In this document: one piece after another, positions 21,987 through 32,549 of the stretch
How positions within the stretch are numbered: position 1 is the first letter of the stretch
Layout of the letters: each line of letters starts with the position of its first letter
Assembly: GCA_035610835.1 (NCBI GenBank)
Contig: CM069457.1
Coordinates: 40,031,319 to 40,095,318 of the forward strand
Direction of reading: 5' to 3'
DNA length: 64,000 bases
Origin: Ophiura sarsii
Taxonomy: Eukaryota > Echinodermata > Ophiuroidea > Amphilepidida > Ophiuridae
Made by a program: the position numbers and the translations under genes
The notes under the pieces: generated by a model
The model's database searches: none
What the model was told of the DNA's origin: nothing
Seen by the model: the letters and a program-made list of their open reading frames with translations, nothing else

Positions 21987-23129
21987 TATAGTAAATTAAG
22001 CACAAGGCAGGTATCATTTTTAAAAAGCAAATCAACTGCCTTGTTGCTTTGTGAGACCTTTTTAATGATATTGCCTGCCTTTTTGATTTTGATACCATCC
22101 AATTCAACAAAAAATGCCATCTTTACAATTACAACTGGAATTGGTTTCCTATGGGATTTTTATTGTCCACTGTGTGCTATCTAAACCAGTCAGGTATCTA
22201 GATGAATGGGTATAACAGGCATCGACACGAGTCTTTCACTGCGTAATCAAACACTAAAAAGCAATGATTTCCCATAGAAACCCAATTTTAGTGCAATTTG
22301 TTTTGTAGTTGTGGTCATCAAAAGGCCCTAAATCCATTCGTTTCCGAAAATAAAGAATGACATAGGAAATACAGTGAAAATCAAAAAATGAAATCAAACC
22401 TGTTTTTAAGCTTACACGTAGGTATCTTGCATATGGCAGAAAATTAGCATAATCAAAGAAGTGCAACATCCTTAATTTGAAAAACATTGTTTTTCTCCTA
22501 TTTCACTTGTATGGAGTTGATTCCTTTGGGAACATAGCTCTTCATATATAAATCTTGTAAAGATTATTATGATTTTTATTCAATATGATAAGTAACGGAA
22601 TCAAAAATAAATAGGTATTCTAATCAAACGTGAAGTTAGAGTGTATTGGAAGTTATCTTAAGGGAAACCTGAAATTACTGTTTGCATATTGTTGCAGTAT
22701 TTGTAACGGTCATTTTTAAGCTTCATTTACCATTTATTCTCAGTCGTTGACCTCTCTTAATGGAAGTTTTCTCTTCTCCTCTCTTAATGAAATATCAACC
22801 AACCATTATTATTAGTCGTTGCCAACATTACAAGAATAGAAGCAATATAACCTCTCTTTTTTACTCAGTCTGTATTTTACATTTTACAGACCAGTGGCGT
22901 TTCCAGCTCTTTGGTTCAGAGTTTACATAAATTCAATTTATTATAATTAAAGCCGTGTCATGGTTGTTTATTAGCTTCTCAGAATACTTTCAAACAAGTA
23001 GTCTTTCCGCATCAAGCCCGATTCTAGGTGTTTTCAATCAAATGCCTGTTAATTACGCTGCAGACGAAATAGTAATAAATGATGTGAAACCTTTCGGAAG
23101 TAAATCAGTCAAAAAGTGCTCAACTTTCT
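21987..23129. other. non-coding stretch
   Basis: AT-rich with no supported gene. Small ORFs at 22254-22487 (minus) and 22955-23203 (plus) have no recognisable motif. Confidence 0.4.
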
Positions 23130-23520
23130 GTCAAATGTCAAGAGAAACAATTATTGGGGAAATCTTAACCAACAGCTGTTGGGTAGTGACCTTTATCCAA
23201 TAATTGAGAGAATACTTTGATTAAATTGTTGGTCAAACATTTTACCCAACATGTAGCAATAATTTGACCAAGAGATTGGCAAGTTTGTAACACAAATGTC
23301 GATGTAACTGTACCCAATTGTTTAGATAATTGTATTAACTGATCAAGAGATGAGATGGGCAAGTTTGTAAGCAACTGTTGGTTAATCCATGGTTAAAACT
23401 TAACCCAATTATTACTACAGTTGAGATTTGACCCAACGTTGGGGAAGAGTGTTGGTCCAAAGTTGTTACCCAACAAATCTAGCAAATGTTGCTTATTTTT
23501 GGGGTACACGTTTTCCTATT
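23130..23520. repeat. CCAACAGCTGTTGG-type palindromic repeat
   Basis: Contains the palindrome ccaacagctgttgg at 23169-23182, then alternating motifs acccaac, ttggtcaaac and caactgttggttaa in both orientations. Both the palindrome and the gttggttaa theme recur in the element at 62436-63550, so this is probably a diverged, non-coding relative of that element. Ends not defined. Confidence 0.5.
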
Positions 23521-23921
23521 TTCTTCAGTTGTGACCAATAGTAGATGCAGCAGACACCGATATAGAGAGGTCTTAGAAAAATGAGACCTTGGCCCTCTCG
23601 TTATATCTTATACAGTTAAGCCCACAATTATTCATACCCCTTGGAAAATATTAGTTTTTTGCGTTTTTCTCATATCTATACCAGCTGGAGTGGTGGAACT
23701 TTCGCTTTACACTAAAGACAATTAGTTTGCAAGTACAAATCAATATATTTGGGCTCAACATTTTTTGCATAACAATAGAATTGAACAAGAATTATGTTTT
23801 TTTGCCTGTCCAAAATTATTCATACCCCATACCAAGTCTAATGATTGAGGCCACTTTTTGCGATAATACACATGTTTTTGACATTCCAAACATTCTTTAT
23901 ATTGTGTGATAGGCTTTTATA

Positions 23922-24510
23922 TTGTTATGTAATTATTCCATGATGTGTGCATACAATGTGGATGCATTACAAACGTGTCCTATTGAATGTACAGTGAGGG
24001 ATATTATAGGACAACACTCTAGCTCTTTGACAGCATGGCGAAGAAGATCAAATAACTTTTTTGTGCATATTGTGAATGCTCACAAAGAGGGGAAAGGCTA
24101 CAGAGCTATTTCGAAACAATTCCAGGTGCACGAATCCACCACACAAAGCATAATTAGGAAGAACAAGACGTTCAACTCACTAAAAAAACATTGAAGGATG
24201 CAGTCGGAAGCCAGCGGTGTCCCCTTGTTTGGCAAGAAAAGTATTGCGAAAGGCCAACAACAATCCACAGATCACCATCAATGCTCTCCTGAACAACCCT
24301 GGCAATTATTGGACCAATATATCATGGCAGACACTCCAGCATATATGGCACATGAGAGGTCTCCATGGAGGCCGACCAAGAAAGTCTCTACTCCTTAAAA
24401 GAGACACAGAGAAACTTGTCTTACATTGTAAGCAACCCCAACACTGAAGACCAAAAACTTGAATCTTTGTCCAGAAGTGCTCTTGCAAATGCTAGATTAG
24501 TTTATCATTG
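23922..24510 (+). pseudogene. Tc1-type transposase N-terminal fragment, left arm
   Basis: Reads through a helix-turn-helix with HIVNAHKEGKGYRAISKQF followed by STTQSIIRKNKTF, the usual Tc1/Pogo-type DNA-binding start. After a stop at 24192-24194 the next block continues in another frame with ARKVLRKANNNPQITI and MRGLHGGRPRKSLLL, the second HTH and linker before the DDE domain. The catalytic domain is missing at the palindrome centre. At least one stop and one frameshift make it inactive. Confidence 0.85.
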
Positions 24511-24519
24511 TCTTTTTTC

Positions 24520-25130
24520 AGTAGTAGAGTCTTTCTTGGTCGGAGTCCATGGAGAACTCTTGTGTACTATGTCTGCTGGAGTGTCTGTCTTAATATCTTG
24601 GTCCAAGACTCACCAAGGTTGTTCACGAGAGCATTGACGGTGATATGTGGATTGTTGTTGGCCTTTCACCATACTTCTCTTGTCAATCAAGGGGACACTG
24701 TTGGCTTCCGACCGCGTTCTTCAGGGTTTTTAACTGATTTGAACTGATTTTAACTGTCTTGTTCTTCCTAATTATGCTTTTTATGGTGGAATTTGGCACT
24801 TAAAATTGCTTCGAAATAGCTTTGTAGCCTTTCCTCTCTTTGTGAGCATTCACAATGCACAAAAAAGGTCCTCACTGAGTTATTTGATCCTCTTCGCCAT
24901 GCTGTCAAAGAGCTAGAGTGTTGTCCTATAATATCCCTCACTGTACATTCAATAGGACACATTTGTAATGCATCCACATTGTATGGAATAATTGCATAAC
25001 AATATAAAAGCCTATCACACAATATAAAGAATGTTTGGAATGTCAAAAACATGTGTATTATCACAAAAAGTGGCCTCAATCCTGAGACTTGGTATGGGGT
25101 ATGAATAATTTTGGACAGGCATAAAAACAC
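24520..25130 (-). pseudogene. Tc1-type transposase N-terminal fragment, right arm
   Basis: The reverse-strand counterpart of the left-arm fragment. It shares the CPIECTVRDIIGQHSSSLTA stretch and then loses frame where the left arm has the HTH helix, continuing out of frame. Downstream parts (gtcaatgctctcgtgaacaa on the minus strand) match the left-arm PQITINALLNN region. It ends at the centre of symmetry with no DDE domain. Confidence 0.8.
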
Positions 25131-25374
25131 AATTCTTGTTCAATTCTTTTGTTATGCAAAAAATGTTGAGCCCAAATATATTGATTTGTACTTGCAAACT
25201 AATTGTCTTTAGTGTAAAGCAAAAGTTCCACCACTCCAGCTGGTATAGATATGAGAAAAACGCAAAAAACACATACTTTTCAAGGGGTATGAATAATTGT
25301 GGGCTTAACTGTATATATCCTTTGTTGATTATAATAAAACATTCACAATTAATTTGTGCAGCGAATAGACTCAA

Positions 25375-25590
25375 CTGCAGAAAATATTGAAAATTATATC
25401 CCGCGTAAAAAAGTACCCAACTCTTCTTGAAAATGCTGTATCGCGTGACAAATGCCCAGAAAAATGATTTTTTTTTGGTGGCCATTCTGCAGAAAATATT
25501 GAAAATGATATCCCGCGTAGTTTTTGCCCAAAAGTACCCAACTCTTCTTGAAAATGCTGCATCGCGTGACAAATGCCCAGAAAAATGAAC
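25375..25590. repeat. tandem duplication of an approximately 110-bp unit
   Basis: Two direct copies (25375-25478 and 25487-25590) begin ctgcagaaaatattgaaaat and end gacaaatgcccagaaaaatga. The second contains an extra tttttgccc segment. The long minus-strand ORF across this region is open mainly because of the duplication. Confidence 0.8.
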
Positions 25591-25739
25591 CTTTTTTCTG
25601 GGCAAAACTTTATCGAACAAACTTAGGACATTCCAGTGACCAATCATTTTCAACTAATTTCAACTATTTCTTTGACAAACGAGTTTGCATCGTGTGTATC
25701 GTCCTAATAAGGCTCCATCCAATGTTTCTGAATTAATTT

Positions 25740-26020
25740 CCATTGAAGTGAGAGATTGCTGGCCCGAGACTCTCACACTGACCCGTAACAGATTTCGTCT
25801 TGTGGGCCATGCCCTCCGGAGGCCAGAACTGCCAATCGCCGTGTTCCTGCACCCGTAAAACCAGGCAACTGAACCCTACCGCCTCGGTGGCGCACTACGC
25901 CGTACACATCAAGCCCAGCTCCAAGACGACTTGAGTGCCATCAGCTTACAACTGAATGCGACCGTCGATGCCGCCCAAAACCGAAAAGAGTGGCAGCGAC
26001 ATGTGAAGGCATTGAAATAA
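25740..26020 (+). pseudogene. non-LTR retrotransposon ORF2 C-terminal tail
   Basis: The plus-strand frame reads LTRNRFRLVGHALRRPELPI, a stop, then YRLGGALRRTHQAQL...DL and finally a DAAQNRKEWQRHVKALK end with TAA. This is the standard end of many non-LTR polyproteins: an R..GH..RRP motif, a GG.R..T..D block and an R..WR..V end. The RT itself is not nearby, so the copy is 5-prime truncated. The segment is clearly richer in G+C than its surroundings. Confidence 0.75.
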
Positions 26021-27947
26021 CATTGGACACAACGCCTCGTGTCCCTAAAAAGACACGATTAGCGTCAAATTGATGATGAACCCCTCATACCAATGTTACT
26101 GTATGACTATATAGATGGTATCACTCTTGATTTTAAAATCGTTGTGAAATCTTCATAATTGTGTGAAATACGACTAAAAACCTTGGACGCGACCGACAAC
26201 ATTGGAATAATAGTTTGCCATCATAGACTTCTATATAAGACACTGATCTTTCATATAGTAGTATTAATCTGATTACCTGATTCAAATGTTCACATAAAAT
26301 ATACAGTTTTTGTGGAAAGATCGGGGGTTTCTGTAGTTCCATGCTTTCTGTACAGACCTAGCGCATGTTATTCATATCCAAGTATGTAACAAGGTATGAT
26401 TGACTCCATTTTACAATGGAATGTTATTAAGATTTCATTAAAATTACCTCCACATGGTCAATACAATTACCTCCAAATGGTCAAAACAATTACCAAGGTG
26501 GCCACCAATTGATCAAAATATGGAAAGAAATTGCTGAGTATCATAAAAGTAGCCTATATCAAATGAGTCAGATATTATAGAAAATCAAATTCTATTCAAT
26601 CGCTTGACAGCGTATATCATTGCATTACAAAAGGATTTCATCATAATGCGGAAAATATCAAACTAAGTCAGACAATTGATATAAACACAGATTTGTGTTA
26701 AAATACAAATCATTATTGCGACAAATCTACAGATACAGATATGCACATTGTTTAAAATGTATTGTTTGTTAAGTTCAAATACCTGTGTGGCCTAAGTTTG
26801 TGAAAATCAACATTGAACTTTTTATTTGGATCGAACAATTAAATAACGGATTGCAAAGGGAATTGTTTTTACCATCTAGAAATGTGTCTATACCCCAAGA
26901 CTTGTTATCTTTGCTAATGATATGTTAGATGTTTAAATCCCCAATTTCGGTAATATGGGTTCGACTGATCTGTTTATGACTGATCATGTTTATCAGTTTA
27001 AACCAACAGTTTTTGTTTGATTTCCTAACAATGATCACTTTATCAGTTATCTCCTGATTAATATGCATCACCTAGCAAAACATTAAATAGTAACTATTAT
27101 AATTGTTCATTGATTGTATTGTACTATATTACATTTTAGTTTGATAATGATGAGAATTTCGTGTATGAAAGGGGAAACATGATTTGAAATGTACAGGCCT
27201 GGGTGTCCCTAAAAATTGATTACTCTGTATTTGGCTATAATGTTTATATAATCATAATTATAATATAGTTGGCTTTCAAAGGCCGTTGGTTTGATTGTAA
27301 CTCTTCCCAATCGAATCATATAGTTATATCATATACTCGATTACGGCCACTGGGTAGTGCCACTTTTTAGGAAAAAACATGATTGAGGAAAGAGTCATTT
27401 TGCTCATTTAATAACCAGTATTTTATTAATTGACGTTGATTGATATGAGCGTCTAGATGACCAAATTACATATGTTTTGTTGTCTCATTTGGTTTATCCT
27501 AAATACAAATATACTTGATTGAAGTTGATCACTGCAAGTCAAATAGCAGCAATTCGACACATGGATGATTTCTTTTAAAAAAATGGCACAATTTTGATTT
27601 TGATTTCTAAAGGCATTCAAGTATATCAATTGTGTTTACTATAATGATAAACATGTACAGGATGACTCAACCGATATTACCGTAATTTACAATCATTAGC
27701 TGGTATTTCAAGTTTGTCTTGCATACAAGCAGACCAATACATTATTCTTGTTGATTTATTGGAGCTAGGAGACAAAAAAATGTTATAAATATGCAATGAG
27801 GTAATATGCAATGAGAATTTTCTTAGCTTCTTTATACGCTTTTTTCATGAAAATTGGTGGTCAGGAAGCTGATATATGATCAATTGTCTAAAGTAGTCGA
27901 GAAATCATCTGGACCACTTTGGCTAAATCACTGGAAGAACAGTATGA
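26021..27947. other. AT-rich non-coding stretch
   Basis: Nothing recognisable in nearly 2 kb. There is a small direct repeat around 26447-26500 (attacctccacatggtcaa variants). No ORF with protein-like features. Confidence 0.5.
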
Positions 27948-28370
27948 ATGGAATCAAACCATGAATATACATTAGGAATAAAGCGCTCTTGTGTGACAAT
28001 GGTTCCTTTCAAGTGGATCGTCTGGGTGCGGCAAGAAAGATTTATGCATGATATTTTCATTGGAGACGAAGCGATCTTTCCTATGGATAGCAGAGTGAAT
28101 ACCAGTTTCATCAGCCATTATGCGCTCATGAATAACCCCTCCTCTAGACTTTGCACTTATGACCACCCATAGAAAGAAACTGCTTGTTTGGGCAGGAATC
28201 TTTGGTGATGGAACCTTGATTGGACATATCGTCAAAGATGGGAACATGAATGCGTAACGATGCCTTGATCTGTTTAACAACACGGTGATACCTGAGTTGT
28301 TCGAACACGGACAATAATTGTTGAACCAGATTGGCTCCATATCTCGTATATTTGGGTTTCAGGATGGGTA
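27948..28370 (+). pseudogene. mariner-like DDE transposase fragment
   Basis: The first frame has RQERFMHDIFIGDEAIF and SRVNTSFISHYA, matching the first catalytic Asp region and the following VN..N.R.. segment of DDE_3/mariner-type transposases. After a stop and frame change it continues RKKLLVWAGIFGDGTLIGH, then DGNMNA, LDLFNNTVIPELFEHG and finally FGFQDG, the second catalytic region (usually FQQDGAP). N- and C-terminal parts are missing. It runs directly into repeat R1 copy B, whose left edge is the end of this coding region. Confidence 0.75.
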
Positions 28371-29232
28371 CCATGTTAGGAGGAATAATGAGCAATTTCA
28401 CTTATGGACTCAAAGCAATATATTAATATATTATCAGTTATTAATTGAAAATTGAAATGAAATAAAACTATTTGAAAAATAATTATGTAGTTCTCTTAAT
28501 GATCCTTGCATGATACCCTAACCATTTAATTTCAACAAACAATATTGCATTCTATGCTGAATGTGACCCGACCCGATTTCTAGACGACTTAGTAGATTGG
28601 TCATAATGTGTAAACAAAAGCAGTTAAAAAGACCAAATAAAAAAGACCAAATAACATTCTTCTGGTAGCCAACACATCACTTATTTCACAGTATGAACGA
28701 TTGTGCTATTGTATGATTCTACTATTGGGTTAAAAATAAAATTGCAATTGTATAACTTTTATAGTCTGTGTTTTGCATGAATAATTTCGTATTATCGGAG
28801 GCTGAAGCATACATATAATAATAAAGAGATACTAGAACCTTCAATAATGCTATATTCTTTGTATAAACAACAATAACTTAATTTAATTAAGTTTGAGATG
28901 GGAAAGTAATTGTGAAAACTGCACTGTATCTGGTTACCATGGTAACATTAAATTATTAAATACTTGATCCATGATTTATTGTTGATTCAACGTTATCAAA
29001 ATAGAATACAACTTATTAGTTTATGTTATACCGGGCTTGATTTAAATTACTCTTTTTATCATACTATAATGCTAATATCAACGAAACGGTTACCGGTGCA
29101 TCAATATTGTCTACAAATTCGTCCCTATGATGCTCTATGGATGGGTTATCAAAGAATGGTTTACGTTTAAAATTTAAAAACACTGATAAACTTTCTTGAT
29201 ACTACTTGATCCAAGGGTAGTTCTTGATGATT
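28371..29232 (+). repeat. dispersed repeat R1, copy B
   Basis: Matches copy A (3198-3965) through atcggaggctgaagcatac (28795 on), ggttaccatggtaac and atcaacgaaacggttacc. The shared part really starts within the transposase fragment at about 28281. After the ggttaccg block copy B carries about 70 bp (29095-29165) not present in copy A. Confidence 0.7.
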
Positions 29233-29235
29233 GCA

Positions 29236-30062
29236 TTCAATATTGCATTCTATGCTGAAAGTGACTCAACCTGATTGCTAGACGACTTAGTAGACTGGTC
29301 ATAATTTGTAAACAAAACCAGTTGAAAAGACCAAATAAAAAAGACCAAATAAAATTCTTCTGGTACTGGTAGCGAACACATCACTTATTTCACAGTATAA
29401 ACGATTGTGACATTGTATGATTCTACTATTGGGTTAAAAATGAAATTGCAATTGTATTCCTGGTTTCTTGGTTTAGTTTCCTCCATTATACTCCACAAGG
29501 GAGTTTTGACAGGAGTATCCCTGTAACCTAGGAATATGTGTGTATAGACGCAGACCGGGATGATCCCATACTCTTTACGAAGGAGTCTCTGCCCTTTTAA
29601 CGTGCCCGGGTATCGCTCTTCCGATGCACAGGACCGCCATTTCTGCGTGACTTCCGAACCACGAGGCAATTGAGACTAAGCATTAACCCAAGGAAACAAA
29701 CATGTTGGCCGTAGCGGGGCTAGAGCTCACAACCTTTGTATTATGAAACCTGCGTTCTATCAACTCGGAGGCTGAAGCATACATATTATAATAAAGAGAT
29801 ACTAATAGAACTTTCAATAATAATGCTATATTCTTTGTATAAACATCAATCACTTAATTTAATTAAGTTTTAGATGGGAAAGTAATCGTGAAAACTACGC
29901 TGTATCTGGTTACCATGGTAACATTGACTTATTAAATACTTATCCATGATTTATTGTAGATTCAACGTTATCAAAATAGAATACAACTTATTAGTTTATG
30001 TTATACCGGGTTTGATTTAAATTACTCTTTTTATCATAATGCTAATATCAACGAAACGGTTA
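29236..30062 (+). repeat. dispersed repeat R1, copy C, split by a SINE
   Basis: Starts with the same attgcattctatgctga phrase as copy B and ends at ggttaccgg. It is interrupted at 29458-29764 by a SINE, and about 40 bp of the R1 sequence found in copies A and B at that point are missing. Copies B and C are in direct tandem. Confidence 0.7.
29458..29764 (-). mobile_element. tRNA-headed SINE inserted in R1
   Basis: On the minus strand it begins with a tRNA-like head (gttgatagaacgcagg as A box; ttgtgagctctagcccc as degenerate B box). Then come gctacggccaacatgtttgt and ccttgggttaatgcttagtctcaattg, the same body as the SINE at 48987-49190. The CCTTGGG...CACT/TAG...AATTG block is of the kind conserved in several invertebrate and fish tRNA-SINEs. 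The boundaries are clear because the interrupted R1 repeat can be compared with its uninterrupted copies. Confidence 0.75.
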
Positions 30063-30550
30063 CCGGCTTTTAAGATGTCAGTTATCCCTTTATCTCCCAC
30101 GATTGGTCGTATTTGTAATGCCATATTTGACTCTGGTTATCTTCCCGAACAGTGGTCAAAGAGATTGATCATTCAAATCCACCAAAATGGAGACAACATC
30201 AATCCAAAGAACTATCGGGGAAATTCATTGCTAAGTATTTTAAGTAAATTTGTCACTGTTATTTTAAATAAAAGGTTCACAACCTGGTGTAATGATAAAA
30301 TATTATCCCTGAACGTCAAGCCGGTTTCAGAGGAATGGTTACTCTACAATCGATAATATTTTTATATTACATAGCATAATTCAGAAGCGTCTATCCAAAA
30401 AAGGTGCAAAATATTATTGTTTTTTTTTGTTGATTTCTCTCGTGCTTTTGACTCTCTTCCACGTGCTTAGCTGTTATTTAAATTCATGTCAATTGGTGCA
30501 AGTGGTAAAATGTTTAAACTCATAAAAAGTATATTCTCAGATGTTACGTA
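30063..30550 (+). pseudogene. non-LTR reverse transcriptase N-terminal fragment
   Basis: The frame encodes NAIFDSGYLPEQWSKRLIIQI, then NPKNYRGNSLLSILSKFVT and ILNKRFTTW, which is the classical non-LTR RT start (G..P..W....I.PI.K.GD...P.NYRGISLL...K). After a frameshift near 30318 the sequence continues with QAGF-like, VDFSRAF-like and GKMFKLIKSIF-like pieces in other frames. It joins R1 copy C abruptly at ggttaccgg (30062). No ADD box remains. Confidence 0.8.
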
Positions 30551-30924
30551 TATTCTGACATGACACTAATCATGTGATTGTACATGTTCTACTACATATA
30601 TTGGGTGACTCACACATGTCACACCGGAATAAACGTAACCGAGATGCTCGTCAAAGCAATATCTTCATCAATCTGGTTCACATTATAGGACTACCATTTT
30701 TAAATCATAATGGTATCCTAGTTGAATGTTAGTATACGCCAACTTCGAAACGTGGCGCTATATGATGACTTACGATGAATTGACATGCGCAGTTTAAGTC
30801 AGAGGAGTTGGAATACATTTATAACACATCCGCAATGTTTTCAATAACTAGTTCTCATGCTCACCCGCTGAAAGGTACCTGGTTTTAAATGCATGGTTCT
30901 TCTTTCTTAAAAAGACGTTACACG
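30551..30924. other. 5-prime flank of the second GPCR gene
   Basis: No TATA box or clear promoter motif was recognised. An in-frame upstream ATG at 30889 would add 12 residues, but it has T at -3, while the ATG at 30925 has A at -3; the latter is preferred. Confidence 0.35.
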
Positions 30925-32056
30925 ATGAATTCAACTTTATCATCAAGCGTTGACTTTACCTGCACAATTTATAACACTATACCAATCTTGAATGCTGAAT
31001 ACGCCGCGGAATGGCTATTCACCGAAACCGACCGGATAATCTTGACAATTCTATTACCGATAGTCATCGTTGTTGGAGTCTTGGGAAATTCCGCCTTCCT
31101 ATACATGATAACTCTTCTAAAGCGGATGCGCACTTTGACCAATGCTTACCTCGCCAACATCGCGGTTGCTGATATTATGCTTGTCACGCTTGCACCGATT
31201 CTGTATGTTATGTCATACTTGGGATCTCCTATATCTGACAACATGCCACTTTTAAAAAGGTCCTGCTGGATGTTACGCAGCTTACTTCATTGGCTACACT
31301 GGATACTACGCCTCCCTCTTCAATGTTACACTTGTATCTTTAGAGCGATGGTTAGCGATATGCCGACCCTTACAACATCGTCGCATGAAAGGCAAGTCAC
31401 GAACCATCAAGTTCATTGCTGCAGCATGGGGACTTGCAGCTTTGATAGCAGTGGTAAACGTGCCGAAATTTGGTAAATCTATTACGTATTGCATGAAATG
31501 GCCTGATTCCGAAGAGTACGTTGATATGCCGCGATATTTCCATACATGCGGAGCTATGAACAAACATTTCGAGAATCATCCGGAAATCATTGAATTTCTG
31601 GTATTTATTTCGGCCTTCATTTTGAATAGCATGTGTTTCATCATGATAATACATACATTGAGTAGTCGTTCAGTCGGAGTGGCTTCAGATTCGAAAGATG
31701 ACCAGAATACAAAGATTCGCAACCAGGTGGCACGATTGCTGATCATAAATGGCATCGTGTTCTTCATCTGTCATGTTCCAGCGCAACTCTCCGGACTTAA
31801 TGTTATCACACACAACCTTCTGGAAATTGACATTCTTACGAAGTCTCAATTTAACAGCATTAAAATATTTGGCCGCGCCTTCGAATTTATAAATTCGGCC
31901 GTAAATTTCTTCATTTACGCCTGTAGCAGTAGTTTTTATCGCAATGGATTTCGCGAAGTATTTGGCTGTAACGCTCAGAAGCAAAAGAATAAAACTGATA
32001 CCAAAGCAAGAACCTCTCACGCTGTTTCTACAATAACGGAATCCAGCCGTTTTTAA
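30925..32056 (+). CDS. rhodopsin-like (class A) GPCR, intronless, one frameshift
   Basis: Apart from one frameshift this is a complete receptor of about 376 residues. The first frame gives an N-glycosylation site (NST) near the start, TM1 with LGNS, and TM2 with NAYLANIAVAD. At the A-run 31254-31258 the frame changes: the next block reads GPAGCYAAYF (TM3 with its disulfide Cys), SLERWLAICRPL (the E/DRY motif as ERW), then TM4-TM7 with VFFICHVP in TM6 and NSAVNFFIY in TM7 (NPxxY as NFFIY), and a Ser/Thr/Lys-rich tail ending at TAA 32054-32056. Removing one A restores the frame, so it is either a recent pseudogene, an allele, or a sequencing error. The motif set suits a peptide receptor (TRH/neuromedin-type), but the ligand is unknown. 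It is a multi-pass plasma-membrane protein. Confidence 0.85.
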
Positions 32057-32068
32057 AGTAAACATTAT

Positions 32069-32549
32069 AAGGCCCTGTCACACCATGGCGTATCGCCTGA
32101 ACGTATGCGAAAATATCGAAAATACGGTGGTGTACGGCGGTGTACGCTGATATAAGTTAGGGGTAGGTTGGGGATACGTCGTTTACGTTAAGAGTACGCT
32201 GTGATACGCTGTGAAAAATTGGAACACGTCGAGCCCGCGAAAAATGATTGAGCATGTTCAAAATTTCTCGGCGTACTCAACGTGTGCTTAATACGTTCTA
32301 CATAAGTTCCCGGTACGTTCGTGGTACGTTAGACGGCGTTGACATGCGCTAACATTTGTAGAGGTACGTTAATCGTAAGTTGGTTTACGTTAATGTACGT
32401 CGGCAGAAAATAGCTATCTAGCATTGATAAAACCAAAATATTGCAATTCGTTGGGAAGTTGGACGTTCTTGGACTCTGACAATTTCCGAGCTATTTTGTG
32501 TATAAGTCGGCATACGTTCAGGCCATACGCCATGGTGTGACAGGGCCTT
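32069..32549. mobile_element. TIR element directly behind the GPCR gene
   Basis: Left aaggccctgtcacaccatgg and the matching right end ccatggtgtgacagggcctt enclose 481 bp without coding capacity. The inverted arms continue through cgtat and gaacgtatgc. The interior is rich in tacgt/acgtt repeats. The element starts 12 bp after the GPCR stop codon and so is probably part of its 3-prime UTR. Confidence 0.85.

Larger units (their letters stand above)
23613..25311. mobile_element. palindromic Tc1-like element (two inverted 5-prime halves)
   Basis: The element begins cagttaagcccacaattatt at 23613, ends with the reverse complement at 25311, and is flanked by TA on both sides. The similarity is not limited to the ends: nearly the whole left half (23613 to about 24500) is repeated in reverse in the right half (25311 back to about 24510). 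Each half contains the terminal repeat, spacer and N-terminal part of a Tc1-type transposase gene; the catalytic C-terminal half is absent from both. The arms have diverged by substitutions and small indels. It could move only if transposase is supplied elsewhere. Confidence 0.85.

Noticed and set aside
25015..25653. 212-codon minus-strand ORF
   Set aside because: Crosses the end of the Tc1 palindrome and the tandem duplication; the open frame is due to repeated sequence and no motif is present.
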